Assembly (NCBI RefSeq): GCF_030684675.1
Contig: NZ_JAUXXZ010000036.1
Coordinates: 1-60,367 of the forward strand
DNA length: 60,367 nucleotides
Direction of reading: 5' to 3'
Origin: Daejeonella sp.
Lineage (GTDB): Bacteria > Bacteroidota > Bacteroidia > Sphingobacteriales > Sphingobacteriaceae
A model generated the notes under the pieces. The model did not search any database. It was not told the DNA's origin and was given only the letters and a program-made list of their open reading frames with translations. This document shows positions 20,246 through 29,423 of the stretch, piece after piece. Each line of letters opens with the position of its first letter. The stretch's first letter is position 1. Made by a program: the position numbers and the translations under genes.

Positions 20246-20518
20246 TTATCTTTTTACTACTTCAAAATTAACATAGTTTTTCAATTGAGCTTCGCTATAG
20301 GATACATTTTCAACTACTGCCCTGTCCGAGCCCTTATTGCAAAATTCAAGAAAGAGTTCCAGTGAAAAATCGTCCCCTTCGGCTTCAATAAATACAGTTC
20401 CATCAGGTCGGTTGCGGGCTGTACCTTTGATTCCAAGCTGATCGGCAACTGCCTTACTCGTTGACCTGAAAAATACACCCTGCACTTTTCCAGTAATAAT
20501 GATATCGAGATGTTTCAT
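20246..20518 (-). CDS. acylphosphatase
   Basis: Acylphosphatase hydrolyses carboxyl-phosphate bonds in small metabolites such as acetyl phosphate or 1,3-bisphosphoglycerate. The 90 residues are standard. The phosphate-binding loop GKVQGVFFRS holds the conserved Arg, and the catalytic Asn is in ARNRPDGTV. The fold's final strand (NYVNFEVVKR) is present. The gene lies 8 bases after the nitronate monooxygenase-like gene and 26 bases before the flippase gene, all on the minus strand. A housekeeping damage-control role is most likely. Confidence 0.94.
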   Translation of the reverse strand: MKHLDIIITGKVQGVFFRSTSKAVADQLGIKGTARNRPDGTVFIEAEGDDFSLELFLEFCNKGSDRAVVENVSYSEAQLKNYVNFEVVKR

Positions 20519-20526
20519 TGAATCCT

Positions 20527-21471
20527 CTAAAAACTTAATTTACTAATGCGTTCCTTTTCTTTGATAAATTCCTCCCATATTTCATTCAGAATCTGTGCGG
20601 CTGGCTTTATTTCATGTATATGGGAAGCCACTTGCCCGATTTCCAGTTCCCCTTCAATCATATCTCCTTCAAACATTCCCCTTTTTGCCCTGCCCCTGCC
20701 TAATAATTCCATCAATTCGGCCCGATTAGCCCCTTCAGCTTCCGCTTTTTCAACTGCCCTGTAGAAATCATTCTTGAGCAAACGTACCGGCATCAATGAT
20801 TTCATACTCAGTTTGGTATCGCCCTCAGCTGCCTGAATTATAGCCTCTTTAAAGTTCTGATGTGCAGAAGACTCACTTGATGCTGCAAATACAGAACCGA
20901 TTTGCACTCCCTCAGCCCCAAGAGCAAATGCAGCAAGCATAGTTTTTCCGCTCCCAATCCCTCCAGCGGCAATAACAGGTACAGATACTGCATCACAGAT
21001 TTCTGGAATAAGGCATAAGGTAGTTGTTTCCTCCCGACCATTATGTCCACCGGCTTCAAAACCTTCTGCAACAATTGCATCAGCACCACTATCCTCAGCC
21101 TTTTTTGCAAATTTCTTATTGGCGATAACATGGACAACCTTGATATTATTTTCTTTCAGAAAGGGAGTCCATAGTGCCGGGTTACCGGCAGAGCTGAAAA
21201 CGATTTCAACCTTTTCTTCCACAATTATTTCCATAATTTTTTCAATATCGGGATATAATAGTGGAACATTAACCCCAAATGGCATTGAGGTGGCAAGTCT
21301 GCATTTTTGAATATGCTCCCGCAATACCTCCGGATACATAGAACCCGCACCGATCAAACCGAGTCCGCCGGCATTTGAAACCGCCGAAGCCAGTCGCCAG
21401 CCACTGCACCAGACCATTCCAGCCTGAATGATCGGGTATTCAATATTGAAGAGTTTCTTAATACTGTTCAT
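20527..21471 (-). CDS. nitronate monooxygenase / FabK-like flavoprotein
   Basis: This is an FMN-dependent TIM-barrel protein of the nitronate monooxygenase family, which oxidises alkyl nitronates. FabK enoyl-ACP reductases have the same fold. With the ATG at 21471 it has 314 residues. Family features are the start NIEYPIIQAGMVWCSGWRLA, AEGFEAGGHNGRE, VIAAGGIGSGKTMLAAFALG and EGVQIGSVFAAS, which shape the FMN phosphate site. A longer frame begins at a TTG (21498) but has no added similarity. Because NMO and FabK are hard to separate by eye, I leave the substrate open. It lies between the amidohydrolase and acylphosphatase genes on the same strand. Confidence 0.85.
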   Translation of the reverse strand: MNSIKKLFNIEYPIIQAGMVWCSGWRLASAVSNAGGLGLIGAGSMYPEVLREHIQKCRLATSMPFGVNVPLLYPDIEKIMEIIVEEKVEIVFSSAGNPALWTPFLKENNIKVVHVIANKKFAKKAEDSGADAIVAEGFEAGGHNGREETTTLCLIPEICDAVSVPVIAAGGIGSGKTMLAAFALGAEGVQIGSVFAASSESSAHQNFKEAIIQAAEGDTKLSMKSLMPVRLLKNDFYRAVEKAEAEGANRAELMELLGRGRAKRGMFEGDMIEGELEIGQVASHIHEIKPAAQILNEIWEEFIKEKERISKLSF

Positions 21472-21514
21472 TTCAATCAGATCAGGACCATGGAGCAAGG
21501 TCAGTAAAATTGTC

Positions 21515-22690
21515 TTAAATGAGCTTCTTTATTGTTGAATGTGCGGTCAACTCAAGGCCACCCACATTTTCGATCAGGTTTAATCCCGGAGTTTTCCCCT
21601 TCTCAATCGAACCAAAACGTTTATCAATGCCTAAAAACTCAGCTCCATTAAGTGTAGCCCAGCGTATGGTTTGCGAAAAAGGCAATTCAGGAAAATACTC
21701 TTTTAATACCTTCAGTTCAGATAAAATACAAAGTTTATCATTTGATGCGAGGCTATCTGTTCCTACAGTGATCTTAAAATCATAAGCAAGAAACTTATCG
21801 ATATCCGGTAGTCTCCCTTCAATATAAAGGTTGGCATTCGGACAAAAACACCAGGTAATTTCCTTGCCGGAAGCAGATGCAACACCAATATCCTCCGGGC
21901 TGGTATAGGTATTATGGACCAGCAATGTCCTTTGTTTTGCCGAAAACAGGGGTAAAATACACTGAATAGAGCTTTGATACCGGGCTTTGAAAAAGTTCAG
22001 ATCCAGATTAAGCATCTTATAAAAATCAGGAAACCCCCCACTTTTATTCATGAAAAGATCAGTTTCCGCCCGGCTTTCCTGATTGTGCATACTGCATAGG
22101 TTTCGATGGCTTTCTGAATATTCACGAAGCAGTCCAAAAAGTTTTTCAGAAACAGAATAGGGTGCATGAGGTACGATAGATGCCGGCAGAGGCGCGAAAT
22201 CGAATTTCAATTTGAGAGCTTTATTAAACACCGTTTCGGCTTTTTCGGGGTCAAAACCCAGCAACTCTACGAAGGTGTGGTAGTAAATTCTGCTGTTTTC
22301 CTTCACGGATTTTGAAAAATGATTATTTGAAATATCACCAACAGCCACAATTCCATTATCAGACATCAGCTGATCATTTGTTTTCATGGCTGTTAAAACC
22401 TCTTCTTCATCTGCTGTCCGTTGAGATATTACAGCTTTGACAAAGGTAACCAGCCCTGTACCTTGCGGAATTTTACCATGCAAATGCGAAAGCTCCAGAT
22501 GACAGTGGGAATTTACAAAGCCTGGAACGATGATACCCTGATAATACTCGATTTTCCCTGGTGTCGTAAGACCCTGGTTTGGATCGAGAAGATCAATGAC
22601 CTCTCCTGATTCATTTAGCACGACTACCCCGTCCTTGACTGGTTCAGAACTGGCCGGGAAAACATAGTCTGCGCTGAGGTATCTTAGCAT
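21515..22690 (-). CDS. amidohydrolase family protein (chlorohydrolase/deaminase-like)
   Basis: This is a metal-dependent hydrolase of the amidohydrolase superfamily, in the branch with guanine, cytosine and S-adenosylhomocysteine/5'-methylthioadenosine deaminases. The 391 residues show the composite barrel: a small N-terminal beta-sandwich (DYVFPASSEPVKDG), the metal-binding GFVNSHCHLELSHLHG, MHNQESRAETDLF, a VTVGTDSLASN-like segment with the conserved Asp (ITVGTDSLASND), and a C-terminal sandwich (SIEKGKTPGLNLIE). The substrate cannot be told; aminodeoxyfutalosine deaminase is one possibility, since menaquinone synthesis in this phylum can use it. It starts the long minus-strand gene run ending at the Tat pair. 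Confidence 0.85.
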   Translation of the reverse strand: MLRYLSADYVFPASSEPVKDGVVVLNESGEVIDLLDPNQGLTTPGKIEYYQGIIVPGFVNSHCHLELSHLHGKIPQGTGLVTFVKAVISQRTADEEEVLTAMKTNDQLMSDNGIVAVGDISNNHFSKSVKENSRIYYHTFVELLGFDPEKAETVFNKALKLKFDFAPLPASIVPHAPYSVSEKLFGLLREYSESHRNLCSMHNQESRAETDLFMNKSGGFPDFYKMLNLDLNFFKARYQSSIQCILPLFSAKQRTLLVHNTYTSPEDIGVASASGKEITWCFCPNANLYIEGRLPDIDKFLAYDFKITVGTDSLASNDKLCILSELKVLKEYFPELPFSQTIRWATLNGAEFLGIDKRFGSIEKGKTPGLNLIENVGGLELTAHSTIKKLI

Positions 22691-22883
22691 GTGGCAAAAA
22701 TAGGAGTTTTAGTGAGTATTGAGATAGATTCGCTTTCATTTCAAATAATGTGCTATTAATCAGAATCCCGTAAAAGAAACATACGGGCCCTGATATACTA
22801 ATTTCAAATCAGCAGCCAATATTCTAGCCAAATACCTCTAACCAACTAACAACCAACCAACGAATCACTAACCTAAATTTCCG
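22691..22883. other. divergent intergenic region with AAC-rich low-complexity tract
   Basis: This spacer lies between the divergent amidohydrolase and rlmN genes. Around 22835-22875 it contains a run of ACCAAC/ACTAAC-like words that resembles the low-complexity stretches near 51340-51379 and, inverted, 59797-59820. The promoter for rlmN lies at its right end. No RNA gene is seen. Confidence 0.5.
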
Positions 22884-22891
22884 TACTTTTG
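22884..22891 (+). promoter_or_regulatory. Bacteroidota -7 box (TACTTTTG) for rlmN
   Basis: TACTTTTG matches TAnnTTTG and lies 7 bases before the rlmN ATG. Transcription would then start at or within a base or two of the start codon, implying a leaderless or nearly leaderless mRNA. A -33 box is not obvious. Confidence 0.45.
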
Positions 22892-22898
22892 CAAAGCA

Positions 22899-23942
22899 AT
22901 GCCATTATCAGAGAAAAAAGACATTCGAAGCCTATCAATGGAGCAACTGAAGCAGGAGTTCATTGCAATGGGCGAACCATCATTCCGCGCTAAACAGGTT
23001 TATGAATGGTTGTGGGAAAAATCATGCACCGATTTTGATAAAATGAGCAATCTTTCGAAATCTTTGAGAGAGAAATTAAATCAAACTTTTACCATCAATA
23101 ATGTTGAGATTCATCATTCGCAATTCAGTAATGACAAAACCATTAAAAGCACATTCAAACTGTTTGACAGCAATATTATTGAGGGAGTTCTGATTCCAGC
23201 TACCGACCGTATGACTGCATGTGTAAGCTCGCAGGTAGGATGCAGCCTGACCTGCAAGTTTTGTGCAACAGGGTATATGGATAGAAAACGTAACCTGAAT
23301 GCCGACGAAATCTACGATCAGGTTGTGCTGATTGATAAGCAAGCAAAGGAAAATTACAATGTACCGCTGACCAATATCGTCTACATGGGTATGGGTGAGC
23401 CCTTGCTGAATTACGCTAATGTCATGAAATCCATTGAACGGATCACCGCTCCCGACGGACTGAATATGGCTGCCAAACGGATCACCGTTTCTACTGCCGG
23501 GATTGCAAAGATGATTAAGAAGCTTGGTGACGATGCCGTACGATTTAATCTTGCCCTTTCCCTGCATGCGGCAAATGATGAAAAGCGTAACACCATTATG
23601 CCCATCAATGAGCAAAATTCCCTCAAAGCATTGGCAGAGGCATTAAAATACTATTTCTCAAAAATCAAAAACCCGATTACATACGAATACATTGTTTTCA
23701 ATGATTTCAATGATAATATTTCGGATGCCGAAGAGCTGGTAAAATTCTGCAGGCATATTCCGTGCAAAGTGAACATCATCGAATACAATCCAATCTCTTT
23801 TGCCGATTTTGAAAATGCCGGTGAAGATAAGATTGAAGCATTTGCTGCACATCTACGCAAAAATGGCGTCAATACCAATATCCGCCGAAGCAGAGGAAAA
23901 GATATTGATGCGGCTTGTGGGCAATTGGCGGTGAAAAGCTGA
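22899..23942 (+). CDS. rlmN: 23S rRNA (adenine(2503)-C(2))-methyltransferase RlmN
   Basis: RlmN is a radical-SAM enzyme that methylates C2 of A2503 in 23S rRNA and of A37 in some tRNAs, improving translational accuracy. The 347 residues carry the radical-SAM cluster motif C115-x3-C119-x2-C122 in GCSLTCKFCATG. The two mechanistic cysteines are Cys108 (ACVSSQ), seven residues before the cluster as in E. coli, and Cys340 near the end (AACGQLAVKS), which carries the methyl group. The conserved YMGMGEPLLN and RSRGKDIDAACG are present. The gene is followed by a spacer with two palindromes, then uvrA. A long antisense frame within it is a shadow. Confidence 0.97.
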   Translation: MPLSEKKDIRSLSMEQLKQEFIAMGEPSFRAKQVYEWLWEKSCTDFDKMSNLSKSLREKLNQTFTINNVEIHHSQFSNDKTIKSTFKLFDSNIIEGVLIPATDRMTACVSSQVGCSLTCKFCATGYMDRKRNLNADEIYDQVVLIDKQAKENYNVPLTNIVYMGMGEPLLNYANVMKSIERITAPDGLNMAAKRITVSTAGIAKMIKKLGDDAVRFNLALSLHAANDEKRNTIMPINEQNSLKALAEALKYYFSKIKNPITYEYIVFNDFNDNISDAEELVKFCRHIPCKVNIIEYNPISFADFENAGEDKIEAFAAHLRKNGVNTNIRRSRGKDIDAACGQLAVKS

Positions 23943-23991
23943 GAATCGATTTGCAGATGAGGGGATTTGTCTATTTGTCAATGACAATTAG

Positions 23992-24015
23992 CTACCCGAT
24001 AGTACTATCGGGTAG
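23992..24015. repeat. 24-bp perfect palindrome
   Basis: CTACCCGATAG-TA-CTATCGGGTAG is a perfect inverted repeat 50 bases after the rlmN stop. It may act as a transcription end signal, although it has no T tract. It also resembles the CCCGATAG...CTATCGGG palindromes common in Bacteroidota (recalled). Confidence 0.65.
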
Positions 24016-24028
24016 GAAACTATCATAG

Positions 24029-24078
24029 GTGACTGACGAATTTATCTTGCATGGCGCTCAGGTAAATTCGTAAGTCGC
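24029..24078. repeat. 50-bp imperfect palindrome, family B
   Basis: The arms GTGACTGACGAATTTA (24029-24044) and TAAATTCGTAAGTCGC (24063-24078) pair over 16 positions with two mismatches around an 18-base loop. The inner part, AATTTA..CTTGCAT.G..CTCAGGTAAA, recurs in diverged form at 28857-28897. Confidence 0.6.
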
Positions 24079-24130
24079 TAGCAGAAAAAATCGCATATTT
24101 GCATAAAATTTTTGAGCGTGTATTCAATTT

Positions 24131-26980
24131 ATGAATAAATCTAATCCTGACCTTGGAGAGCAAAGTGAAGTTGAAGTTTTCGGTGCCAGGGTACATAATT
24201 TAAAGAATATTGATGTTTCTTTCCCCCGGAATAAGCTGGTTGTAATAACCGGACTGAGTGGCAGCGGAAAATCATCGCTTGCTTTCGACACAATTTATGC
24301 CGAAGGACAGCGCCGATACATGGAAACTTTCAGCGCTTACTCCCGTCAGTTCCTTGGTGGTATGGAGCGCCCCGATGTTGATAAAATCTCAGGATTAAGT
24401 CCGGTAATTGCTATAGAACAAAAAACGACCAGCAAAAATCCACGCTCAACGGTTGGAACTATTACCGAAATCTATGATTTCATGCGTTTGCTATTCGCCA
24501 GAACAGGAGAAGCCTATTCTTATGTGAGCGGTGAGAAAATGGAACGCATGACTGAGGATCAGATCCTGAAAAGCATACTTGATAAATTTGAAGGGCAGGC
24601 AGTAAGTATTCTTGCGCCAGTGGTAAAAGGCCGTAAGGGGCATTACCGTGAACTTTTTGAACAAATCCGCAAGCAGGGCTATCTAAAAGTCAGGGTTGAT
24701 GGAGAAATCCTGGATATCAGCCCTAAAATGCAGCTTGATCGTTATAAGATCCATGATATTGAAATGGTGATCGACCGGCTTCTGGTTAGTGCAGATGATA
24801 GAAAAAGGCTTTACGATTCCATTCAATCAGCTTTAAAAGTTTCAAAAGGAATTATAAAGGTCAGCGATAAGGAAAACAGGGAGTTCTTTTACAGCAAATT
24901 CCTGATGGATCCTGTTTCGGGGATTTCATATGATGAACCTCAACCAAATACTTTTTCCTTCAATTCACCCTATGGGGCGTGTGCGCGATGCAGTGGTTTG
25001 GGTTATATATTTGAGGTCGACCGGCATTCAGTAATCCCGAATCCGAAGCTGAGTATTATGCAGGGCGGACTTGCTCCTTTGGGCGAATACCGCGAGACCT
25101 GGGTCTTCCAGATATTAAAAGCACTCGCAAAAAAATATAATTTTTCACTCTCCACACCGCTTGAAAAATTTTCGGAAGAAATTCTGGATATTATTCTGAA
25201 TGGCTCACATGATATTATTACCGTACCGGTTGAATACAATAAATGGAATGTTCAGAATTACCAGATCTCTTTTGATGGAATCATCAAAATGCTGGAGGAA
25301 CAGACTGAGCGCCGTGGAGATGAGGTAGGCGAAGACCTCGAAAATTACCGGGTACTGAAAACCTGCCCCGAATGTCATGGTGCACGACTTAAAAAAGAGT
25401 CGCTTCACATCAAGGTGAACGAAAAAAATATTTATGAGCTGGCCTGCATGGATATTTCACAGCTCTTTGAATGGTTTGAAAATCTTGAATCACGATTAAA
25501 TGAACGGCAGAATACCATTGCCCGTGAAATATTAAAGGAAATCCGTTCAAGAATAGGTTTCCTTCTTGATGTAGGGTTAAACTACCTTACTTTAGACCGG
25601 ACAGCTAAAACATTATCGGGCGGCGAAGCCCAGCGTATCCGTCTGGCTACCCAAATCGGATCCCAGTTGGTAAATGTTCTTTATATTCTTGACGAACCAA
25701 GTATTGGATTGCATCAGCGGGATAATGCGCGACTGATATCAGCATTAAAAAACCTGAGGGATATAGGTAATACCGTACTGGTGGTTGAACATGATAAAGA
25801 TATGATCATGCATGCCGACCACGTCATTGATATGGGGCCGGCAGCCGGAGAACATGGAGGTGAGGTTGTTGGCGAGGGAAGTCCGGAAGAGTTCGCCAAA
25901 GCTAAAACTCTAACAAATGACTACCTCAGCGGAAGAAAAGAGATCGCTATACCGGCCGAACGAAGAAAGGGTAATGGAAAATCTCTGATCATAAAGAATG
26001 CTACTGGCAATAACCTGAAAGATGTTTCTGTGGAATTTCCGCTTGGAAAATTGATCTGCGTGAGCGGAGTTTCGGGCAGCGGAAAATCAACTTTAATTGC
26101 TGAAACACTCTATCCTATTCTTAATCATCATTTTTTCAGGGCGAAGAAAAAACCAATGCCCTATAAAAAGATTGAAGGCCTTGAGCATATTGATAAGGTA
26201 ATTGAGATCGATCAAACCCCTATCGGACGTACTCCGCGATCCAATCCATCAACTTATACCGGCGTATTCTCAGATATACGGAACCTGTTTGTGATGCTTC
26301 CGGAAGCAAAGATCAGGGGCTATAAGCCTGGTCGCTTCTCTTTCAATGTAAAAGGCGGACGCTGCGAAACCTGTCAGGGTGCCGGAATGAAGCTGATTGA
26401 GATGAATTTTCTGCCCGATGTTCAGGTGCCCTGTGAAGAATGCAGCGGCAAACGTTATAACCGTGAAACATTGGAAGTTCGCTACCGGGGTAAATCGATC
26501 AGCGATGTGCTGGATATGAGTATTGAAGATGCAGTTGCTTTTTTTGAACCAATTCCGGCTATTTATCGCAAGATCAAAACACTGCAGGAAGTCGGACTGG
26601 GATATATCCGCCTTGGTCAATCTTCTACAACCTTATCAGGAGGAGAAGCACAGCGTGTTAAATTAGCAACTGAACTTTCCAAAAAAGATACAGGAAATAC
26701 ATTTTACATTCTGGATGAGCCTACAACTGGTCTCCATTTTGAAGATATCAATGTGCTTCTGGGTGTATTGAACCGCCTGGTTGATCATGGAAATACCATT
26801 CTGGTGATCGAGCACAATCTGGATGTGATTAAAGTAGCCGACTGGGTGATCGATCTTGGGCCGGAAGGTGGTTCAGGTGGTGGGCAAATCCTCTTTGAAG
26901 GGAGTCCGGAAGAGTTGATTAAAGTAAAGAATAGCCATACCGGGAAATTTCTTGCTTTGGAGATGACAGCTGCTAAGTAA
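24131..26980 (+). CDS. uvrA: excinuclease ABC subunit A
   Basis: UvrA is the damage-sensing ATPase of nucleotide excision repair; it delivers UvrB to lesions. The 949 residues hold two ABC ATPase modules. The first has Walker [10 protein letters not shown], the second GVSGSGKST, and the signature LSGGEAQR occurs in both halves. Zinc-binding cysteines are seen in CARCSGLGY ... CPECHGARL (first insertion) and CETCQGAGM ... CEECSGKRY (second). The length is standard. The ATG at 24131 lies after a CATATTTG box that resembles a -7 element. UvrB and UvrC are not in the window. Confidence 0.98.
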   Translation: MNKSNPDLGEQSEVEVFGARVHNLKNIDVSFPRNKLVVITGLSGSGKSSLAFDTIYAEGQRRYMETFSAYSRQFLGGMERPDVDKISGLSPVIAIEQKTTSKNPRSTVGTITEIYDFMRLLFARTGEAYSYVSGEKMERMTEDQILKSILDKFEGQAVSILAPVVKGRKGHYRELFEQIRKQGYLKVRVDGEILDISPKMQLDRYKIHDIEMVIDRLLVSADDRKRLYDSIQSALKVSKGIIKVSDKENREFFYSKFLMDPVSGISYDEPQPNTFSFNSPYGACARCSGLGYIFEVDRHSVIPNPKLSIMQGGLAPLGEYRETWVFQILKALAKKYNFSLSTPLEKFSEEILDIILNGSHDIITVPVEYNKWNVQNYQISFDGIIKMLEEQTERRGDEVGEDLENYRVLKTCPECHGARLKKESLHIKVNEKNIYELACMDISQLFEWFENLESRLNERQNTIAREILKEIRSRIGFLLDVGLNYLTLDRTAKTLSGGEAQRIRLATQIGSQLVNVLYILDEPSIGLHQRDNARLISALKNLRDIGNTVLVVEHDKDMIMHADHVIDMGPAAGEHGGEVVGEGSPEEFAKAKTLTNDYLSGRKEIAIPAERRKGNGKSLIIKNATGNNLKDVSVEFPLGKLICVSGVSGSGKSTLIAETLYPILNHHFFRAKKKPMPYKKIEGLEHIDKVIEIDQTPIGRTPRSNPSTYTGVFSDIRNLFVMLPEAKIRGYKPGRFSFNVKGGRCETCQGAGMKLIEMNFLPDVQVPCEECSGKRYNRETLEVRYRGKSISDVLDMSIEDAVAFFEPIPAIYRKIKTLQEVGLGYIRLGQSSTTLSGGEAQRVKLATELSKKDTGNTFYILDEPTTGLHFEDINVLLGVLNRLVDHGNTILVIEHNLDVIKVADWVIDLGPEGGSGGGQILFEGSPEELIKVKNSHTGKFLALEMTAAK

Positions 26981-27050
26981 CCCGCTATAAACCACCCGTT
27001 ATTTACGAGTGTTTAAATCTAAATTCTGTCATCGAATTATCTGACTTCTG

Positions 27051-27153
27051 CAATTGCGAGGAGGACCTGTCATTGCGAGCGCAGCGAAGCAATCTCCTCA
27101 CTATTGCTACTAAACTTCATGGGATTGCTTCGTCGTGCCTCCTCGCAAAGACA
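27051..27153. repeat. CATTGCGAGGAGG palindromic repeat, family C
   Basis: The left arm holds GTCATTGCGAGCGCAGCGAA with GCAATCTCC (27069-27097), preceded by a partial second copy (AATTGCGAGGAGG). The right arm is ATTGCTTCGTCGTGCCTCCT followed by CGCAAAGACA (27124-27153). The arms are inverted copies of the unit also found at 37511-37596 and 59931-60256. It lies after uvrA. Confidence 0.8.
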
Positions 27154-27184
27154 TGCTATTGAGTATAATGCTGAGTTATAATTT

Positions 27185-27212
27185 CCCTGTGGTCGATGTT
27201 ATCGCCGACCAC
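27185..27212. repeat. CCTGTGGTCGGTG hairpin repeat, family D (copy 1)
   Basis: CCCTGTGGTCGATGTTATCG followed by CCGACCAC is a diverged, inverted copy of the hairpin at 37413-37442. The palindrome GTGGTCG...CGACCAC has a short loop. Confidence 0.6.
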
Positions 27213-27272
27213 TTAAAATTCCCTTTCTAGTAACTAATCATAAAATACCACCTCCTTTTACTAAATTTATAC

Positions 27273-28778
27273 ATGCTCCAATTGCTCACATCTCCCCAGA
27301 TCCGCGAAGCGGATGCCTATACCATTAAAAGCAAGCCCATCAGCTCAATTGATCTAATGGAATCAGCTTCGGGAGCATTTGTTAAATCCTTTATGGATGA
27401 AGTTCCTGACCGCGATACCCTGATCACTGTTTATTGCGGCACCGGAAATAACGGCGGGGATGGATTGGCCATTGCACGCCTGTTAAAGGAGCAGGCCTAC
27501 GATTCTATTTCAGTGAAAATCATGCGCTTCAGTCCGAAAGAAAGCCCTGACTTTAAAATAAACCTGGGTCGTCTGAAATTAACGGGGATTCCCTTTACAG
27601 AATTGTCTGACACCAAGCATTTACCCAAAGAAAATACTACTATTATTATTGATGCATTGATTGGCTCCGGACTTAATAAAGCTTTGAATGGTGATCTTCA
27701 GACCCTGATCAAGCATCTTAATAAATTAAAGAAGAGGGTAATTGCAGTCGATGTACCCAGCGGCTTCCCTACTGAGGGAATAATTGACCCAGACGCCACT
27801 GTACTTAAAGCAAAATTGACCATCACATTCCAGCGACCAAAAATCAATTTCTTCTTTCCTGAATCAACGCAAGCTACTGAACGGTTTGTTGTAGCAGATA
27901 TAGGCCTGGATGAGACCTATATTCAATCCCAGCCAGGACCATGGAAACTTATTGAAGAAAAAGATCTTAAAGGCTTGATCAAAACCCGAAAACCCTTCAG
28001 TCATAAAGGCAGCCATGGCCATGCGCTAATAATTGCAGGTAATACCAGAACAATGGGAGCTGCGCTGCTCTGTGCCGATGCATGCCTGCATTCAGGAGCA
28101 GGACTAACCACCGCCTGCATCCCTGAACAAGGCATGCCTGCATTAAATGCCTATGCACCCGAAGTGATGACGCTGCCAAGATCAGAATTAGAATCTGAAG
28201 TAAACTCCGGTAAGTTTAACTCCATAGCTATCGGTCCCGGATTAGGAACGAATGCTCGCGCAACAGAACTGGTAAAACAAACATTCGAATTTAATATTCC
28301 CATGCTTATTGATGCGGATGCTTTGAATATTCTTGCTGCGAACCCGGCACTTCTGCATAAATTACCGGAACAGACTATTATTTGTCCGCATATGAAGGAG
28401 TTTGACCGTCTGTTCGGCACATCAGCAACCTGGTGGGATCGGGTAGCCTTAGCACTAAGAAAAGCTAAAGAATTAAATCTGATCATCCTTTTAAAAAACC
28501 AGTATACCTTTATTGCTTTGCCTGAGGGGGATATCCTGATCAATCCTACAGGCAACCCGGCTATGGCTGTTGGTGGGATGGGAGATGTATTAAGCGGGAT
28601 GATTGCAGCGTTTTTAGCACAGGGATATACCGCAAAAGAATCGGCAATTCTGGCTACTTATATCCATGGGAAAACGGGTGATGTATTAAATCAGGAGATG
28701 GGAATGTATAGTATCCCACCCGGAGAGCTTACACTCCTTCTGCCTGAAATGATTCAGAGTTTCTGTGAGGCTTCTTAG
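27273..28778 (+). CDS. nnrD: bifunctional NAD(P)HX epimerase / ADP-dependent NAD(P)HX dehydratase
   Basis: The fused protein repairs hydrated NADH and NADPH. The N-terminal half (about 1-215, NnrE) interconverts R and S forms of NAD(P)HX. The C-terminal half (about 225-500, NnrD) dehydrates the S form using ADP. Seen in the sequence are the epimerase motif TGNNGGDGLAIARLL and the kinase-like dehydratase motifs KGSHGHALIIAG, AIGPGLGT, and GGMGDVLSGMIAAFLAQG with the catalytic Asp. The 501 residues match the fused type common in bacteria. A spacer full of palindromes lies on both sides, so the gene is probably monocistronic. Confidence 0.95.
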   Translation: MLQLLTSPQIREADAYTIKSKPISSIDLMESASGAFVKSFMDEVPDRDTLITVYCGTGNNGGDGLAIARLLKEQAYDSISVKIMRFSPKESPDFKINLGRLKLTGIPFTELSDTKHLPKENTTIIIDALIGSGLNKALNGDLQTLIKHLNKLKKRVIAVDVPSGFPTEGIIDPDATVLKAKLTITFQRPKINFFFPESTQATERFVVADIGLDETYIQSQPGPWKLIEEKDLKGLIKTRKPFSHKGSHGHALIIAGNTRTMGAALLCADACLHSGAGLTTACIPEQGMPALNAYAPEVMTLPRSELESEVNSGKFNSIAIGPGLGTNARATELVKQTFEFNIPMLIDADALNILAANPALLHKLPEQTIICPHMKEFDRLFGTSATWWDRVALALRKAKELNLIILLKNQYTFIALPEGDILINPTGNPAMAVGGMGDVLSGMIAAFLAQGYTAKESAILATYIHGKTGDVLNQEMGMYSIPPGELTLLLPEMIQSFCEAS

Positions 28779-28888
28779 GCTAATTGGGTTGAACTCCAGC
28801 GATTGTCGTCCCTGCCAAAAGGCTAGTATAATTTCACGCATTAATTGACGGATAGAGTTTCACAAATTTACGCTTGCATCGTCACAGG

Positions 28889-28967
28889 TAAACTGCCATT
28901 TTAGCTTCCTTGTATTCCAATGTATTAGTCAAAGTATGTATGAAATGACACCAATCCAGTCGTTCAA
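28889..28967 (+). repeat. direct repeat flanking IS200-like relic (left)
   Basis: TAAACTGCCATTTTAGCTTC begins this copy, and ATGTATTAGTCAAAGT lies in its middle. The matching stretch at 29344-29423 has the same words in the same order and orientation with small insertions. Percent identity was not computed. Confidence 0.6.
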
Positions 28968-29108
28968 TAGGCTCCAGCTTTAGCTGGAGTTAATGAGTTT
29001 GTTCGTTTTTGGGCCGGTCCGAACGGAGTTCATCCGGGCAGGCTTCAGCCCAACATTCAGCAACATATGATAAAAATTTGATTGCGCTTCAGCCCGATAG
29101 ATAGAACA

Positions 29109-29288
29109 TTAACAACCTCTAATTTGTTTGAAACCCAGCTTTTCAATAAAAGCCTTGTATTCTTCTTCAAATGATTTTTTATGATGATGCCTTTCCTGAT
29201 TTTTAATGTATTCTCTTACCATTGCTAAATTGGATTCAGAAACAGAAATTGAAAGTTTTGGAATATTAAAAATTCGGGTTAGGGAATG
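29109..29288 (-). pseudogene. C-terminal remnant of a Y1 (IS200/REP-type) transposase
   Basis: An open minus-strand frame with no usable start codon encodes about 59 residues, ending in a stop at 29109. Its core reads SVSESNLAMVREYIKNQ, then ERHHHKKSFEEEYKAF. This matches from memory the C-terminal end of IS200/TnpA_REP (RAYT) transposases, where S-V-S-x-S, Y-I-x-N-Q, HH and SFxEEY recur. The tyrosine of EYIKNQ would be the single catalytic nucleophile. The HUH motif and the rest of the N-terminal two-thirds are absent; a stop codon precedes the frame. The final residues (IEKLGFKQIRGC) differ from the usual acidic/aromatic end. Confidence 0.7.
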
Positions 29289-29343
29289 TTAGATATGGAT
29301 TATTTATCGGCATTTCGGTGCTAAAACACCAGTATTTGCACAT

Positions 29344-29423
29344 TAAACTGCCATTATTTTAGCCTCCTAAATATTCAGATGGGTTAGTCAAAGTTTTATG
29401 ACATGTCACTAGGCTGAACGATT
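29344..29423 (+). repeat. direct repeat flanking IS200-like relic (right)
   Basis: TAAACTGCCATTATTTTAGC starts this copy, and GGGTTAGTCAAAGT follows in the middle. It is parallel to 28889-28967. Together they bracket the hairpins and the transposase remnant. Confidence 0.6.

Noticed and set aside
23076-23615. 179-codon minus-strand frame inside rlmN
   Set aside because: It lies opposite the conserved radical-SAM core of rlmN, lacks domain features and is a frame shadow.
27273-28778. NAD(P)HX epimerase/dehydratase fusion as unusual
   Set aside because: The two-domain form is the common bacterial arrangement.
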